Source of the DNA: Trissonchulus latispiculum
Taxonomy: Eukaryota; Nematoda; Enoplea; Enoplida; Ironidae
Length of the DNA stretch: 64,000 bases
Reading direction: 5' to 3'
Assembly: GCA_030248195.1 (NCBI GenBank)
Contig: JASAND010022121.1
Coordinates: forward strand, 1 to 64,000
Below, piece after piece: positions 1 through 11,342 of the stretch. The translations under genes were made by a program, and so were the position numbers. Numbering within the stretch: the first letter of the stretch is position 1; each line of letters opens with the position of its first letter. The notes under the pieces were generated by a model. It was not told where the DNA came from, did not search any database, and saw only the letters and a program-made list of their open reading frames with translations.

Positions 1-112
1 AGAGCGTTGGCCTAGCTCGCCAATGGTTGTGGGGTTCGATCCCCACGTCAGGCCAGAATTTTTCCGGTAGGAGGTGCTATAGTGGCACCCTTCTTTCTTT
101 CGTTTATCATTC
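1..112 (+). mobile_element. tRNA-derived SINE, cut by the window edge
   Basis: The first 50 bases are the 3' two thirds of a tRNA-like structure: an anticodon arm with a TTGGC/GCCAA stem, then a T arm containing the B box ggttcgatcc. The next 60 bases (gaatttttccggt, then aggaggtgct) match the tail that follows a complete tRNA-like head at 34,543-34,615. Two copies sharing head and unrelated tail indicate a SINE and not a tRNA gene. The loop bases differ between copies (AGC here, AGA there), as expected without selection for decoding. The A box lies outside the window. Confidence 0.6.
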
Positions 113-284
113 GGTATGATCAGACATATTTTCTTAAACCTTAGATTTAAGATGTTTTTAGTGTGGATTGAACTGAATACTCACATATGTGTCATGCAAA
201 ATGGTCTCTTATTTTTGAAAGTCGAGTAATTCAAAATACCTTACATTGTAGACAGTGTGGGATTGATATTTGCAGCAGATGGTC

Positions 285-352
285 TGAGATGGTATAAAGA
301 ACGAGTTTTGTTCGAGTACAGTTAATCTATCAATATTTGCAGACAGTCAACG
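285..352 (+). promoter_or_regulatory. TATA-box core promoter and short 5'UTR
   Basis: A TATAAA box at 293-298 lies 55 bases before the ATG at 353. Transcription would start near 320-330, leaving a 5'UTR of about 25-30 bases. The spacing to a signal-peptide start codon makes this more than a chance TATA. No other factor site is assigned. Confidence 0.45.
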
Positions 353-427
353 ATGAAGTCGACGATATTCAGTGCTATCGCGATGGCTTGCTTCCTGGCT
401 GTTGTGACACAGCTTCTTCCGGCTAAG
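353..427 (+). CDS. Exon 1 of a small secreted protein (signal peptide)
   Basis: The ATG at 353 opens 25 codons: a Lys at residue 2, then a hydrophobic stretch (IFSAIAMACFLAVV, about residues 5-18), then polar residues and LLPAK. This is a typical signal peptide, with cleavage likely near the exon end. The exon ends in AAG before a GTGTGT donor (phase 0), which fits the phase-0 acceptor at 898. A TATA box upstream supports this start. The product would be secreted. The family is not recognised. Confidence 0.6.
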
Positions 428-547
428 GTGTGTACTAAATTTCCTCCAAACCTAGGGCAAATTAATGTAATGCAAGCCTTGAATTGCAGTCACTGTTCAA
501 ATTCTTCGGCTTTTACATAGACTGCTAAACAAATTCGTGCTCCGTTG

Positions 548-1042
548 TTGGAGTCATTGCATTAGCTTGCGCAGGACCTAGGTTTGTAGATTGATGTGAC
601 TAGACACAATATCTAGCAACGGTCCTTCATCTTTGCTTGAAAACGATGTTGGAACTGTTTTGTAAGCAGCAATTCTGGAAGAAGTTTGACTGAGCCATTT
701 TTCATTGCACCCTGTCCATGCGGGAAAAGGGTGTGGACGTGCTTTCCTATGACTACCAGAAATACAATAAACAATTGAATGAATATGAATTGAACAAATT
801 TTCTGGTAGTATCTAATTGATACTGAAGCTTACAATTCTGATCCAATTTTATGTATCAGTCAAACAAAGCCACATCAACGCATCTACCTACGTTTTAGTG
901 CGAAGAAGCTACTACTGAAGCAGCCGAGAGCCTAGAAGAGTGGTTAATTCGTGAAAGTATGCGAGTGGCGAATGACAATGGCTGGAATCCTAATGACGAC
1001 CAGGGCAAGATGCGAATTGGACGAAGATTGATTGAAGAATTG
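548..1042 (+). repeat. Segmental duplication, copy 1 (intron 1 plus exon 2)
   Basis: About 495 bp, starting at ttggagtcattgc, is nearly identical to 23,488-23,983. It includes the 3' part of intron 1, the acceptor and the first 144 bases of exon 2. Homology stops inside the exon after GAATTG in both copies. The signal-peptide exon is not part of the duplicate. Confidence 0.85.
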
Positions 1043-1066
1043 CAGATAGAAAAAGCCGGACTGGAG
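899..1066 (+). CDS. Exon 2 of the small secreted protein
   Basis: A pyrimidine-rich acceptor (ctacgttttag) ends at 898. The exon then reads 56 codons in phase 0: Cys-Glu-Glu, an acidic helix-like part (AAESLEEWLIRESM), a polar turn (NDNGWNPNDDQGK) and a basic/acidic helix (IGRRLIEELQIEKAGLE). A GTACTC donor follows GAG at 1,066. If the donor is not used, the frame runs to TAG at 1,166-1,168, giving a protein of about 114 residues. It has one Cys and no recognised domain. The first 144 bases of the exon, with about 350 bp of upstream intron, recur at 23,488-23,983 with two amino-acid changes, so the segment has been duplicated. The downstream exon is not established. Confidence 0.55.
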
Positions 1067-1240
1067 GTACTCCGAACCTTCTTTTGTTCGAGCAGAGATA
1101 GCCTTAAGAGCTTGCAAGGGTTTGCTAGAAAGAGAGAATTATCGTGTCTATTTGTGGGTTCTCTCTAGTTCGTGCTAGTAACTGTCTGATGTCCATTTAA
1201 TCTCTGAGCTTCATTCTTTTGTACAATAGCCTACTTTCTA

Positions 1241-1768
1241 CTAAACCTGACTAAGCACACTTAACTGTGTTTATTAACAGCACTACTGAAACTCGTTCTG
1301 TGTTTATTTGGAATCAGCCGTATATCATTAAGAGCATATTCTGCAAACGCCTGTGCATTTAACCGAAACATGTCATTTATCGGGAGCACTCCTACCCGGA
1401 TTTCGTGTGTAGTGAAACTAGAAAAATATGTACTCACTTTTTGAGTAAACCCCAACAATTTTCCCGGTTCAACAGTTCCTTCTTTTGTGCGGGAGCCTAC
1501 ATTTACTCAAACCGACTAATCACACTTCACGATATTTATTAACATCACTATGAAGCCCGTACTGTGTTTATTTAGAACTAAAAGTATATCATTAACAGTA
1601 TATTCTGCAAACACCTATGCATTTAAGCGAAGCATGTCATTAAATGGGGTCGCTCTTACTCGGAGTGTATCTGCAATGAAGCTAGAAAACGATAGTACGG
1701 CCAAAATGTGTCTGTAATCTTTGGTCATTTAGTGAGATCTAGAGTTTTGAGTAAACCCCAATAATATG
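1241..1768 (+). repeat. Two diverged tandem units of about 265 bp
   Basis: The stretch from ctaaacctgactaagcacac (1,241) recurs in diverged form from 1,506. Shared blocks include tatatcattaa, atattctgcaaac, atgcatttaa and the closing gagtaaaccccaa. No conserved reading frame is seen. It lies in the intron or downstream region of the secreted-protein gene. Confidence 0.65.
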
Positions 1769-1930
1769 AGCTTTTAGAACCGTCCTGAACTGGAGACTTA
1801 AATCCGTCAAATTCTGCCATTTCGGGAATCTAAAATAGATACTCAATATTTCGCGACATTTTGCACACAATTTCGAAATTTCCAATTGCGGGCGGGTCTC
1901 AAACAGTTTTCGCCCCATTTTTGTAGTGGA

Positions 1931-2660
1931 CCAGGTAGTTGGACGAGTTTAGTTGGACATGCACGCACTCCCGAATTCTGCAATCTTTCACTTATTTTGA
2001 GATAATTCAGTCTAAAACTCCACAAGGTGACTAAAATCTCCACTTGTACTTTACTGTCCCTACGAGAAGTATGAACGCGTCCTCGTGAGCACAAAGCCCA
2101 AAGCACTCATAGAAATGGAAAAAAGCACAAAAAGTATGAACCGGGCTTTAGCATTAACTTTAGCTGTTTCAGTTTAGCTAATAAAATAGTAGTTTGTTTG
2201 ACAGATTATTATGTAATGTGTCTACTTGTGAAAGCTTGAATTTGTCAATAAATCTGGGGAATTAGCAAAGTGAACAAAAAAGTCAATGAAGATCTTCCTT
2301 ACATGATAAACTGTAAATATATGATTAGTGAATGAGAGCCTTGCTTTAATAACTTATGAAATTGCTAGTTTAATAATGTAACCTAAAGTGGAATGTTACA
2401 CTTTTAGTCGCGAATAGTGTTTTTGGAGACACGAAAACAGGCTTTGATTAATCCAGGCTTAAGCGACCTCGAAAATAATAGATGATCTATGGAAGGATTA
2501 CAGAAGCTCAACGGAATAACTATCACTACGATCACCATGTTTTAGAGTCCGCTATCATTGCTTATCTGTAACAAATAAACGTTTACTGCTGGCGTATGCA
2601 ATTTTGTTTGTTCTGAGTAGGGATTACAAGAAAAGAAAGTGGGAAAATAATTTTTTAGGT
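1931..2660 (+). repeat. Interspersed repeat with a SINE-like 5' part, copy A
   Basis: The repeat starts near gttggacgagtttag and runs through atgcacgcactcccgaattc to a T-rich end near 2,660. It matches 19,515-20,254 over its whole length, and its first 230 bp match 10,966-11,262. A 43-bp piece (2,432-2,474, starting tgtttttggagacacg) also occurs alone at 7,620-7,662. No protein domain is seen. Confidence 0.75.
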
Positions 2661-3196
2661 GTTCCAGTTTGATGCTGGGTTGAGTCTTGTGTTCAGGTTG
2701 TCGCAAACTCCTTCAGTAACAGCCTATATGTTTGGTAAAATCCTCCATAGTGATTTCAGACTACCCTTGAATTCTCGTAGGTTCCAAACAAGCGGGGAGT
2801 TAAGTTGCTATGCGATTAATGTTTTCCATAATATGAGGTATCTAGCAGTAGTTTTTAGAAAGAACGCCAAGACAAATCATGACGGCGTTGTAGTAGATTA
2901 TCGATCATCATGGATATATAGATGAAATCCAGTCAGTGAATGTAAACATCTGGTTTTTAGCTCGAAACTTATACATGCAACTAGTGCACTGTATGAAATC
3001 CGAAACTCCAGATGGGGTTCGAGTATTATTTCCCGAGTAGTGAAACAATGGCGCTCGATATTGTTACACTAACGACAGTCAATAGACTAACTATGAAAAC
3101 CCTTCAAGAACAGTAGCAGCAAGAAAACGCGACATTAACAAACTTATGTTATAGCTGGGGTGCCAGCAAAACATTGCAAAACGTTGTAGTTCGGAG
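2661..3196. other. Unique stretch missing from the second repeat mosaic
   Basis: About 535 bp separate the SINE-like repeat from the MITE here but are absent between the same repeats at 20,255-20,262. Either this block was inserted here or lost there. An 88-codon open stretch at 2,659-2,925 has no recognisable domain and no splice support, so no gene is called. Confidence 0.4.
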
Positions 3197-3546
3197 TAGT
3201 GTTTTAGAACGGGCGGTTTGTGCCGGCAGGCTGCCGCTCGCCGGCACCCAAAAAGTTACCGGCTGGCCGTTTTTGCCGGCTCCTGTCCGGCGGCTGCTCA
3301 GACTTATTTCTGTATCCAAAGGCGAACTGAGTAAGAAAATTGCAAAATATTTATATTATGCATTTCAGTTCAGTCTTGAATTTGTTTTGTGAAAATTTTC
3401 TGCTCTGCTCAAATTTCAGCGTTGACTACAAATATCTGTAATAGACCGGCTGAACGGCCAGGCACTCAGCTGGGAAGGCCGCCGGCCCAAAAGCCACCAG
3501 CCCGCCGGCGGTTGGTTGCCGGCTGCGCGGTCGTTATAAAACACTA
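3197..3546 (+). mobile_element. hAT-like MITE with GCCGGC-rich ends
   Basis: The 350-bp element has inverted termini: tagtgttttagaacg on the left, and on the right a stretch ending cgttataaaacacta. Just inside both ends are GC-rich GCCGGC/GCCGCC segments that pair with each other. The flanking 8 bp are gttcggag and gttgggcg, which agree at 6 of 8 positions, so an eroded 8-bp target duplication of hAT type is plausible. It has no coding capacity. A copy lacking its left terminus is at 20,262-20,570. Confidence 0.6.
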
Positions 3547-3599
3547 GTTGGGCGCTGCTAATGACGTCCGAGAATACTGTACTGACAGAAGCAGTTTAT

Positions 3600-4185
3600 T
3601 TCAGAGAAGATAGGCATATCGGAAACAGTCATCTGCAACATAGTTCAAGATCAGCAACAGGTTGCTACTGTATGTATTTCTTGTAAGAATTTATCTTTCC
3701 TTTTATACTAACGTCTGACCAAAAATTCTTGGAACCGAACTGTGAGCGCTTGTCCTGAGTTAACCTTTGAAGTTAGTCTATGTAAAGTATATATTTTCAG
3801 AAACCTCAGAAGGAGGAGGATCTGGTAAAACCATCATATCCGGTCTATATCCGGATGCCAAATCGATAAAAACGCTCCAGTTTCGGAAAGAGAATGCTAA
3901 TTAATTCATAGTCTAGCATATTGGTCCTTGGCCCAATACATCTCCGAAATCCGGTCACATCCGGTCCATGTCCGGTAACCGGATGTCTAGGTCACAAAAA
4001 CTGTACAGCAATTTGGGTAGGTCGTACAGTTTCGCTTATTGAATTTTTGGATTCAACGGGTCGAAAGTAATCTATATATGAAGTTTTGTCCAATTTGGAC
4101 CAAAATCGCGTGATTTATGGTCGTATCCGGTACGAAAAAACCTGAAGAATCGGTTTTTCCGGTCTGGTGCTCGGAACCGCGTATA
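3600..4185 (+). repeat. TCCGGT-rich interspersed repeat, copy A
   Basis: The repeat contains gtctgaccaaaaattcttgg, then aggaggaggat, then a region dense in (TA)TCCGGT and its complement. Copies lie at 20,590-21,085 and 36,478-36,900, with an inverted partial copy at 37,020-37,155. The copy at 36.5 kb shows that the full element is a palindromic fold-back. Confidence 0.75.
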
Positions 4186-6744
4186 AAAATGATCGTTTTT
4201 GGCACAATGAATATTTGGGAGGCTACCTTCATTTACCGGCGTCAAAGTAATCGAATTCAGATTTCCGTTTCTGAACTTTGAAATTTTGGGATTTCATGGG
4301 CTATTATCTCAGTATCCGGTTGGTCCGGAAGTCAAATCATTTCACTGAAATGATATTTCGTATACCCCTAACAAGCACCATCCTCAAATTACTTCATAAC
4401 TGCTGTAACTTTTGAATGATAATGTTGAACAACAATTTTTCGCAGTTTTGCCATTGTATGTCCCCAACTTTGAGATTACATTTTTGAGACTGCTTTTGAG
4501 ACCTTTCCTGAGTTTCCCCTTCGTGACATACACACCCCATTCGTCATCAGTAGCCTTGGGAAATGCTTTCCCTATCCAAAACTTCCAAATCTGAAACAAA
4601 ATCCTGAACATTTTCACTCGATTTTTGAGTACGTACATAAAGTTGCCGAGAATGTACCACGGCTGTTTTCTGAACTGGCTCAAAAAGCGTTTTAAGGAGT
4701 TCAACCATTTCCTTGTAGAAAGAATAAAAGAAGAAAGAAAGAAAGAAGAAGAAAGCCTATGGATGACTTTTTCACCCAATCTTGCCAATATAATTGAATA
4801 AAATTTTTCTTAGTGAATATCGTTTGCTTTGGCAATGGCCTCAAACCTTACGATCCATTCTTCGGGAGTGAGAGAGGTTTCCCTCCCGTTTTAATTACTT
4901 AAACCCTTAAAAAGAGTTAGCAAATTTCAATGTTCAGCCATTTTAACCATTTTTCGTTCTCTTTCTTCACGTAAACGAGCACGTAATCGTGTTTCCAGAT
5001 TTATATTTACCTGGTGGATTTGAGTAACGGTATCAGAAATTTGGTCAAAAATATCCCTAATTCTGTCAAAAGTAATAGTTGGAGTTTTCTCCTCTGGAAT
5101 TACTTCTGGCTGGAAAATAAACCAAAAATAGTCGAACATTTCGTCAAAATAACACAATGTTAGACCTAATCTGCCGTATACGTATACAAGAAATATGGGT
5201 ATGTCACGTTATAAGTCACGGGAACTGCAGAAGGTTTTTCAGAAACTTGGTTATTGTCTCGAAATATTTCGAGAAACTTTTCCATTTTTCCGAGACAACG
5301 ACCTAATCTGCCCTATACGTATACAAAAAATACAAAATCTTTGGCAAAATTGCTTCAAAAATTACAAATACTTATCCTGAGGTATAATTAAACTTGGGGG
5401 ATTGGGGAGAATTTATCGTGGACACTTACCGTTGAGAATTGCTAAATTAACAACTATGTCCAAAAATAAGTCAATTTGGGGAGGGGGTGGAGGGGGGTAC
5501 AAAACCAACTCAGAATCACGTTTCTAGCACGAAATCTAACCAAAGATCCTCCTAGAACGACGTTTTGCGTCTAGGATGGTCGTTATTTGAAGCAATTCGG
5601 CCTAAAAATTGCTAAAAATCGATTGTACGTTCGATTGGGGGGTTTCGAAATTTTTTGGAGATTTTGCCTTGGGGCGCATATGGGGGGGGGGGTCAAAATT
5701 TACAAAATTTTGGCGATTTTTTGCAAAATTTGCAAAATATGCTCCAAGTTTGGATTCTGTTGTGGAAATACCCCCTTTCCCTTGTGTCAATGTTTCTCAG
5801 TATCGAGAAGGTTCGGCACATAGGGTTTTGAAAAAACCCACGAAACTTTTTCTAACTAGAGAAATTTTAAAAATTTTCTGTGTCTTGGGGTGGGGGGGGG
5901 GTTGGAATCCTACCCTAAATCTACCTAAAATTTACTGCAAACTAGTTATTTTGCCGCCCTAATAACGCAGTATCGTTAATTTTGTCGTCCCCCAACTCAA
6001 AGCTTCGGGGGGGGGGTAAGGCAAGTCCCCCAACGTACTTTCGGAACTTTCTAGAATTGTCGTTTTTTAGAGTTGCACAGTACACAATAGGAAAATTTTT
6101 AAAGAAATTTAAAAAAGAATTTCTTTAAACTTAAACAAAAAGCGTTTTATAACATTCTCACAATTTTTGCGATTCTAAAAACAACCTTTTTTGAATAAAT
6201 CACAAAATTAAGTTCAAAAATCGTTTTTGAAAAGTCGCAAAACTTTACGTTTTTGAGTTCAGCAAACCACCTACTACTACCACTACCTGTTTACAGTCCG
6301 GTGAGTCCGGTGAAAATTTAAACAAATCGCGAAACGAAAGCAGGTTCTCCGGCTAGTCCTACCTAGGGTGCAACCCAATCAAGGAAAAGTAATCCCTATC
6401 TAAGATGCCCTAATAGAAAGAAAGAAATACCATCTTATTTAATAAGATTTAATAGGATAACTTACGGACTCTTTAATGGCAAATAAAGAATACAGGCAAT
6501 AATATAAAGAATGGCTCAACAGGCCGACAAACCAACACCACGTTACTAATAAGACTGACTACATATGCACATAAGCTAACTTATATATGAGCTAAATGGT
6601 TGCTGTTTGACTAAGATTAGTTTGATCATTTGCTAAAGTTACCAGAGTAATTTACAGTTTATTACAGCAAGTGAATTAGGTTTTTAACATTGTTGTTTTA
6701 TGCATTTAGATACTGTCTTTCATCGTTTTGGAATTGTGAGCGTG
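4186..6744. other. Intergenic, no supported gene; G-tract block at 5.4-6.0 kb
   Basis: No exon or conserved domain is recognised. A 134-codon open stretch on the minus strand (4,384-4,788) is rich in Ser, Lys and Phe and matches nothing known to me; it may be chance. Two direct copies of ctaatctgccNtatacgtat occur at about 5,167 and 5,304. From 5,395 to 6,020 runs of 6-10 G alternate with A/T-rich text, resembling blocks at 7.1, 16.8-19.1, 21.5, 43.8 and 63-64 kb. Confidence 0.5.
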
Positions 6745-7500
6745 AATAGGAGTGTTTGATGTTGTTAATGTTTTATGTTTTATGGACTTCTATTTTATCT
6801 ATATATTTGTAATATTCATTGTGTTTTAACTCTTTAGTATTGATTTCATGCGGCGACTTTATTGTCCGCATTATTGTCCTGTATTATTTTGTGTCTAGGT
6901 TTACGTTCACTATAACTTGTAACTTATAACTTCACTATAACGTCAATGTTCAATAATATAACATTTATGACGCACGTTGGTTGTATTTTTATTTAGCTAT
7001 TAGCTATGCTTTGGCTTTTTTTCTGTCGCCAATAAATGTAGTGTTCCTTTGGCGGGCGGGGTAAAATGAAAAATTTGTGGGGGATCGGGGGCCTATCGGT
7101 TTTTCGTCAATAAAATGAAAATTTTATATTTTTGGGAGGGCGCATCATAGTTTCACAGGTAACTTTGATTGGGGGAGGGTAAACTTTCAAAATTTGGGGG
7201 TCGATCCCGAAATGTGATGAGGAGTCCACCCCGAACCCCCCCCCAATTCAGACCTGAGGAAATTAAAGAAATGGCCTAGAAACGCAAATTATTCTGTATG
7301 TTATCCCTGTTTTGTTAAACAAGACTTGTTTTTATCTTTTTAGGCGATTTTACACGCTTTTAAAGCCAAAATCTGCGAAAATTTTTCAAAAAATAACCAT
7401 TTTTTGCAAAACTTAGTTAACTTTTTGCCCCCAATAAGTGCAGCTTTATATATATACTAATAAACATTCGTAATATATATATTAACGTAGCCAGAAAAAC
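6745..7500 (+). repeat. Interspersed repeat shared with 21.1-22.0 kb
   Basis: Text from gtgtttgatgttgttaat through a cacgttggttgt / tgctttggctttttttctg core, a G-rich stretch (gggggatcggggg) and an A/T-rich tail is repeated at 21,250-22,000. The cacgttggttgt core occurs twice in that second copy. It is noncoding. Confidence 0.7.
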
Positions 7501-7619
7501 TGTCGGGGGGAATTCAAAATGCTTTCGCGGGGCGGGGGGAGGGGACTGGGGAGAAGCCCCCAGGAACAGAGAAATTTTCTAGACAGAGAGAGAGACAGCC
7601 GAAGACTGCGCCATGGCCG

Positions 7620-7662
7620 ATGTTTTTGGAGACACGAAAACAGGCTTTGATTAATCCAGGCT
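7620..7662 (+). repeat. 43-bp fragment of the SINE-like repeat
   Basis: The fragment starting tgtttttggagacacg is identical to a piece of the longer repeat at about 2,432 and 20,007. It sits alone next to the (CA)n array, so it is probably a residue of a truncated copy. Confidence 0.6.
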
Positions 7663-7701
7663 TCTTCTTCAACCGGAATTTAAAGGATATAGACACAGCC
7701 A

Positions 7702-7823
<122 letters not shown>

Positions 7824-7860
7824 TTTCGTTTGTTGTTTGGTTAAATGAAGCCGTTGGCTT

Positions 7861-8395
7861 AGCTAATTTATAAACATTTTAAGCTGACGTCATTCCAATT
7901 TAAATTGTAACCTAATTTAAACTGTCGATTTCAATAGAACGCTCAAAGCGCTTCAAAGTGACATCTAATTTGTTGTCGTGGCTTATTGGTAGCTTTGATT
8001 ATCCGCGAAAAGCTGCTACACTAATCAACTAATCACTAATCACTAATCAACTAATCACTTTTATACAACGGGCCCCAGGAACAGAGAAATTTTCTATTTC
8101 GTGACATTCGTAGAAATTTTTACAGAGCAGATTTTAAATTCTACAAAAACATAATGTTATTTTTACCATAGCTTCATGTTCACGCATAAAGTGCGTGAAC
8201 TACGGTTGGAGACAAAAAACTAAGTGAAAATGCAAAGGCTACCAATCGAAAGATGGAAACGTACAACACGGTAAAAATTGGGTCTGCGAACTTGTTTTTT
8301 TATAATTTTCTTATTAATTCAAAAGTTACTCTGATCTTTTGATAATGTTCGCAGTACACACAAGAAACCAAGTTGCCAAATACACTCATTTTTTC
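7861..8395 (+). repeat. Repeat segment with the right half of a fold-back MITE
   Basis: The segment matches 22,285-22,795. Bases from about 8,005 to 8,095 are the right terminus of the MITE that is complete at 22,047-22,500 (aatcactaatcaactaatc, then caacgggccccaggaaca). The left half is absent here, where the (CA)n array lies upstream. It ends near caagttgccaaatacactc. Confidence 0.7.
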
Positions 8396-8956
8396 CATAG
8401 CAAATAAGGTCAACGGATGCTTTTAATGTTTTCTACTAGCTAATTACTTCACCGAGATACCTGTCCCTTTTTAGCATGCATTAAGCAAGCATCATTGATG
8501 TACTTTCTTCAACAATTTCACTCCTATTGGATTCTAGAATAAATATCGCCTTGATCCTAATACTGGCATACCTGTTTGTTATTCCCACCTCTTTATGATG
8601 GGGTTTCGAAATCCGGTAACAGTAGACATGCTGAATGGGGATCGGGTTTCATTCATTCGGATGTTTAAAACACTAATTCGAAACAAGGCTGGGACTGACT
8701 TCTTAAAGAAACAGAACGGGTGTAAACTAGCTGCCATTAAGATCTTGGATACAAACGAACACCGCCTGGTATTCAAACAGCTTTTATTTACGATAATCCG
8801 ACAAAATAGTCATGTTGATCTGAATTATCTGAACTGTTAATAGTAACCCCAGTATGCAAATTTATATGTATATTTGTGTATAAACTTAGAATTATACAGT
8901 TGAACGAAACCGTGAGTATTTAATCTGTGGTTAGAATATTGTTACTGCGATTTCAG
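8396..8956. other. No supported gene
   Basis: An 82-codon open stretch at 8,595-8,840 has ordinary amino-acid composition but no recognised domain and no clear splice borders. Nothing else is seen in this stretch. Confidence 0.35.
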
Positions 8957-9029
8957 CGTCCATGCCCATTGGGACCAATACGAAGACTTAGCTCACATGC
9001 TGTCAAAGTTACAGTCGAAAATCGATCAG
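8957..9029 (+). CDS. Candidate internal exon, helix-like peptide
   Basis: A good acceptor (tactgcgatttcag) ends at 8,956 and a consensus donor (CAG|gtgagc) follows at 9,030. Of the open frames, the second gives HAHWDQYEDLAHMLSKLQ and continues to KIDQ, an amphipathic helix-like peptide. That frame enters in phase 2 and leaves in phase 0. It may be a later exon of the secreted-protein gene at 353-1,066, but that exon 2 ends in phase 0, so an intermediate exon or a different donor would be needed. Confidence 0.35.
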
Positions 9030-9305
9030 GTGAGCTTTCTGTCAAATTTGAAATTTCAAAAACTTTGAAATTCGCTTGCAATCATTAGTTTTTTCTGACC
9101 AGAGTGAAAAGGCCTGATCCAGCTCAAAACTTCCTCGTTGCAAATGCGCTTCTTAACATTGTGTGCTAGCATGCTGACTTGCATTAAATGTTGCTTAGTG
9201 TGGTTTGTGTGTACGCATGTTGTCAATTATATGCATATAGTGTACATACGTACGTATATAGTATACATTGTGTGCGTGTGTGTTTGTGCATTTTTTCAAA
9301 AGGGT

Positions 9306-9545
9306 TGGGTTGGGGGGGGGTGGGGTGGTGGTAAGTGTTGAGAGAAGGTGGGGTGGAAAGGTGGGGTAGAAAAATTATAAAGGAATAGAAGAGGATGGTT
9401 AATAGGGTGGACAATAATAATAAATAGGGGGGAAGGGGGGGGGGGGGGGGGGGGGAGCTAAGGGGGGGGGGTATCCGCTGTACGTAATCAACAGGACAGG
9501 GGGGAAAAATAGAAGGGGAAGTGCTAAACGTGGGGGGAGAGAGGA

Positions 9546-9580
<35 letters not shown>
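9306..9580. repeat. G-tract region with 21-G and 33-G homopolymers
   Basis: Pure G runs occupy 9,435-9,455 and 9,548-9,580, with many shorter runs between. The Pro-rich open frame on the minus strand here is an artefact. The + strand has strong G-quadruplex potential. Homopolymer lengths may be inexact because such tracts are hard to sequence. Confidence 0.9.
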
Positions 9581-9581
<1 letters not shown>

Positions 9582-9599
9582 TGACTATTGTTACGAGTC

Positions 9600-10240
9600 T
9601 GGTTTCCTTCAACCCCTGGTTTGGATTGGATCATGTGAATTTCTTAAAGGCTTTCTTCCAATTTGTCCGTGGACATTACAATCTTTAAATGCATGTCGTT
9701 GGACCTCTTACATTTTGTTCAAATTGTTCATCATTTTAACGCCATGTTATTTGTAAACGCTCTTTATTTCTTTCAAAGTATTTTTACTCTAAGTAAATTA
9801 CTCTTTCGTACCCGTTCGTCCTGACATTTCTAAAAGCGAGATATCGTTTGTACTTCCCAGCGCTCGGCTTAATTTGAAAGATGTTGAGGTTTAAGTTTTA
9901 TGTTTATACTAAGTATATACCGTTTCTACCGCACAAAGTGTTACTTACAACCAATTAAATTTGAGCTGTTATGCTCAGTTGACCACATTTCAGCTACGCG
10001 CGAGAGTGATAAATATTTCAGCCATTATAAACGGTTAGTTTCGTGTATCCTCTTTAAAAACTCTTTTATAAAGAAAGTTGCCAGTTTCACTATAGTACAT
10101 TTGCTTCGTCACCAAGGCGTTATTTTGAAACATGTATGATGAGTATGTTGCAACGACTACAACTATTTTAGTAAGTTACACAAGTTGTGTATGATTTTAT
10201 TCGTTTTAGTCCCTTCCTATGGTTAGGTACGTATACTGTT
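9600..10240. other. No supported gene
   Basis: A/T-rich DNA with no splice-supported exon, domain or repeat recognised. A 79-codon open stretch (9,900-10,139) has no support. Confidence 0.35.
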
Positions 10241-10249
10241 GTTTTTGAG

Positions 10250-10450
10250 TTTTGATTCGAATCGAATCAGAACCATTTTGATTTGACTTTTGATTTTTGA
10301 TGCACTGAATCGAATCGGCAGCCTAGAAAATCGAACTGTATCGAATCGCTGTAATTCTGTTAATAGCAAAATCGAACTGCATCAAATCAAAAATGTTCTG
10401 GTTGAATCGTTATTTTTGATTTTTGATTCATTTAGATTCATATTTTGATT
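10250..10450. repeat. GAATC/GATTC word-dense block
   Basis: About ten copies of GAATC or its complement GATTC lie in 200 bp, several joined as gattcgaatcgaatc or gaatcgaatc, with interspersed TTTGATTT and ATCGAACTG. The spacing is irregular, so this is not a simple tandem array. Confidence 0.7.
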
Positions 10451-10798
10451 CAGGTGAAATAGGCAGCTGAGCAAGAGAAGCAGTGCAGAAAATGTGTGTG
10501 TTTGTGCTTGGCTTTTGCATGCTTTCATCGTTTGTGTGTAACTATGTCTAGCACAGTCGCAACGCCAAAAGTGTGTCAACATTTGGATTCATACTACCCA
10601 CTTCACTGCATCCCGACATTATAGCAATGAGTTTAAATAATACTTTTTACTGTGGTTGAGCTAGTGTTGACTTAGTTCTTGAAATTGGTTTTGTTGTTAA
10701 CTGTCTGAGAACTAAATATATAACTAAAAGCTGATTAAATTAATATAATTGAATTGAATAACTACAAGTTTAAATTTGTTCCACCTTCCACCGATCAG

Positions 10799-10799
10799 C

Positions 10800-10859
<60 letters not shown>

Positions 10860-10960
10860 TATATATACGTATATATATATATATACATATATGTATATAT
10901 ATGTATATATATATATGTATATATATATGTATATATATATATATATTCAAGCCAGTTCCT
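10799..10960. repeat. (TA)n microsatellite, interrupted
   Basis: TA repeats with occasional TG or CG interruptions run up to the head of the SINE at 10,966. The Tyr-Ile open frames here are artefacts. Confidence 0.95.
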
Positions 10961-10965
10961 TTTTA

Positions 10966-11262
10966 CTAGTGGACGTAGCTCAGTGGCAGAGCAACCCAGG
11001 CTTTCGAGTGATTGCGATTTTCGAGTGCGTAATTGGACGAGTTTAGTTGGACATGCACGCACTCCCGAATTCTGCAATCTTCCACTTATTTTGAGATAAT
11101 TCAGTCTAAAACTCCACAAGGTGACTAAAATCTCCACTTGTACTTTACTGTCCCTACGAAAAGTATGAACGCGTCCTCGTGAGCACAAAGCCCACAGCTC
11201 TCATAGAAATGGAAAAAAGCACAAAAAGAATGAACCGGGCTTTAGCATTAACTTTAGCAAGT
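10966..11262 (+). mobile_element. SINE-like element with a tRNA-like 5' head
   Basis: The head ggacgtagctcagtggcaga is a good tRNA D-arm/A-box sequence. It is followed by the body shared with the repeats at 1,931 and 19,515 (gacatgcacgcactcccgaa, then cacaaggtgactaaaatctc). The element ends where a second (TA)n array begins, as many SINE tails do. No clear B box is seen, so the head is degenerate or chimeric. The longer copies at 1.9 and 19.5 kb lack this head. Confidence 0.6.
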
Positions 11263-11263
11263 T

Positions 11264-11268
11264 ATATA

Positions 11269-11340
<72 letters not shown>
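11264..11340. repeat. (TA)n microsatellite at the SINE 3' end
   Basis: Almost uninterrupted TA repeats directly follow the SINE body and may have grown from its tail. Confidence 0.95.

Positions 11341-11342
<2 letters not shown>

Noticed and set aside
4384..4788. 134-codon minus-strand gene
   Set aside because: No domain, no splice borders, and an overlapping open frame on the other strand. Considered chance in AT-rich DNA.
9223..9612. Proline-rich protein on the minus strand
   Set aside because: Translation of G homopolymers; no splice or domain support.
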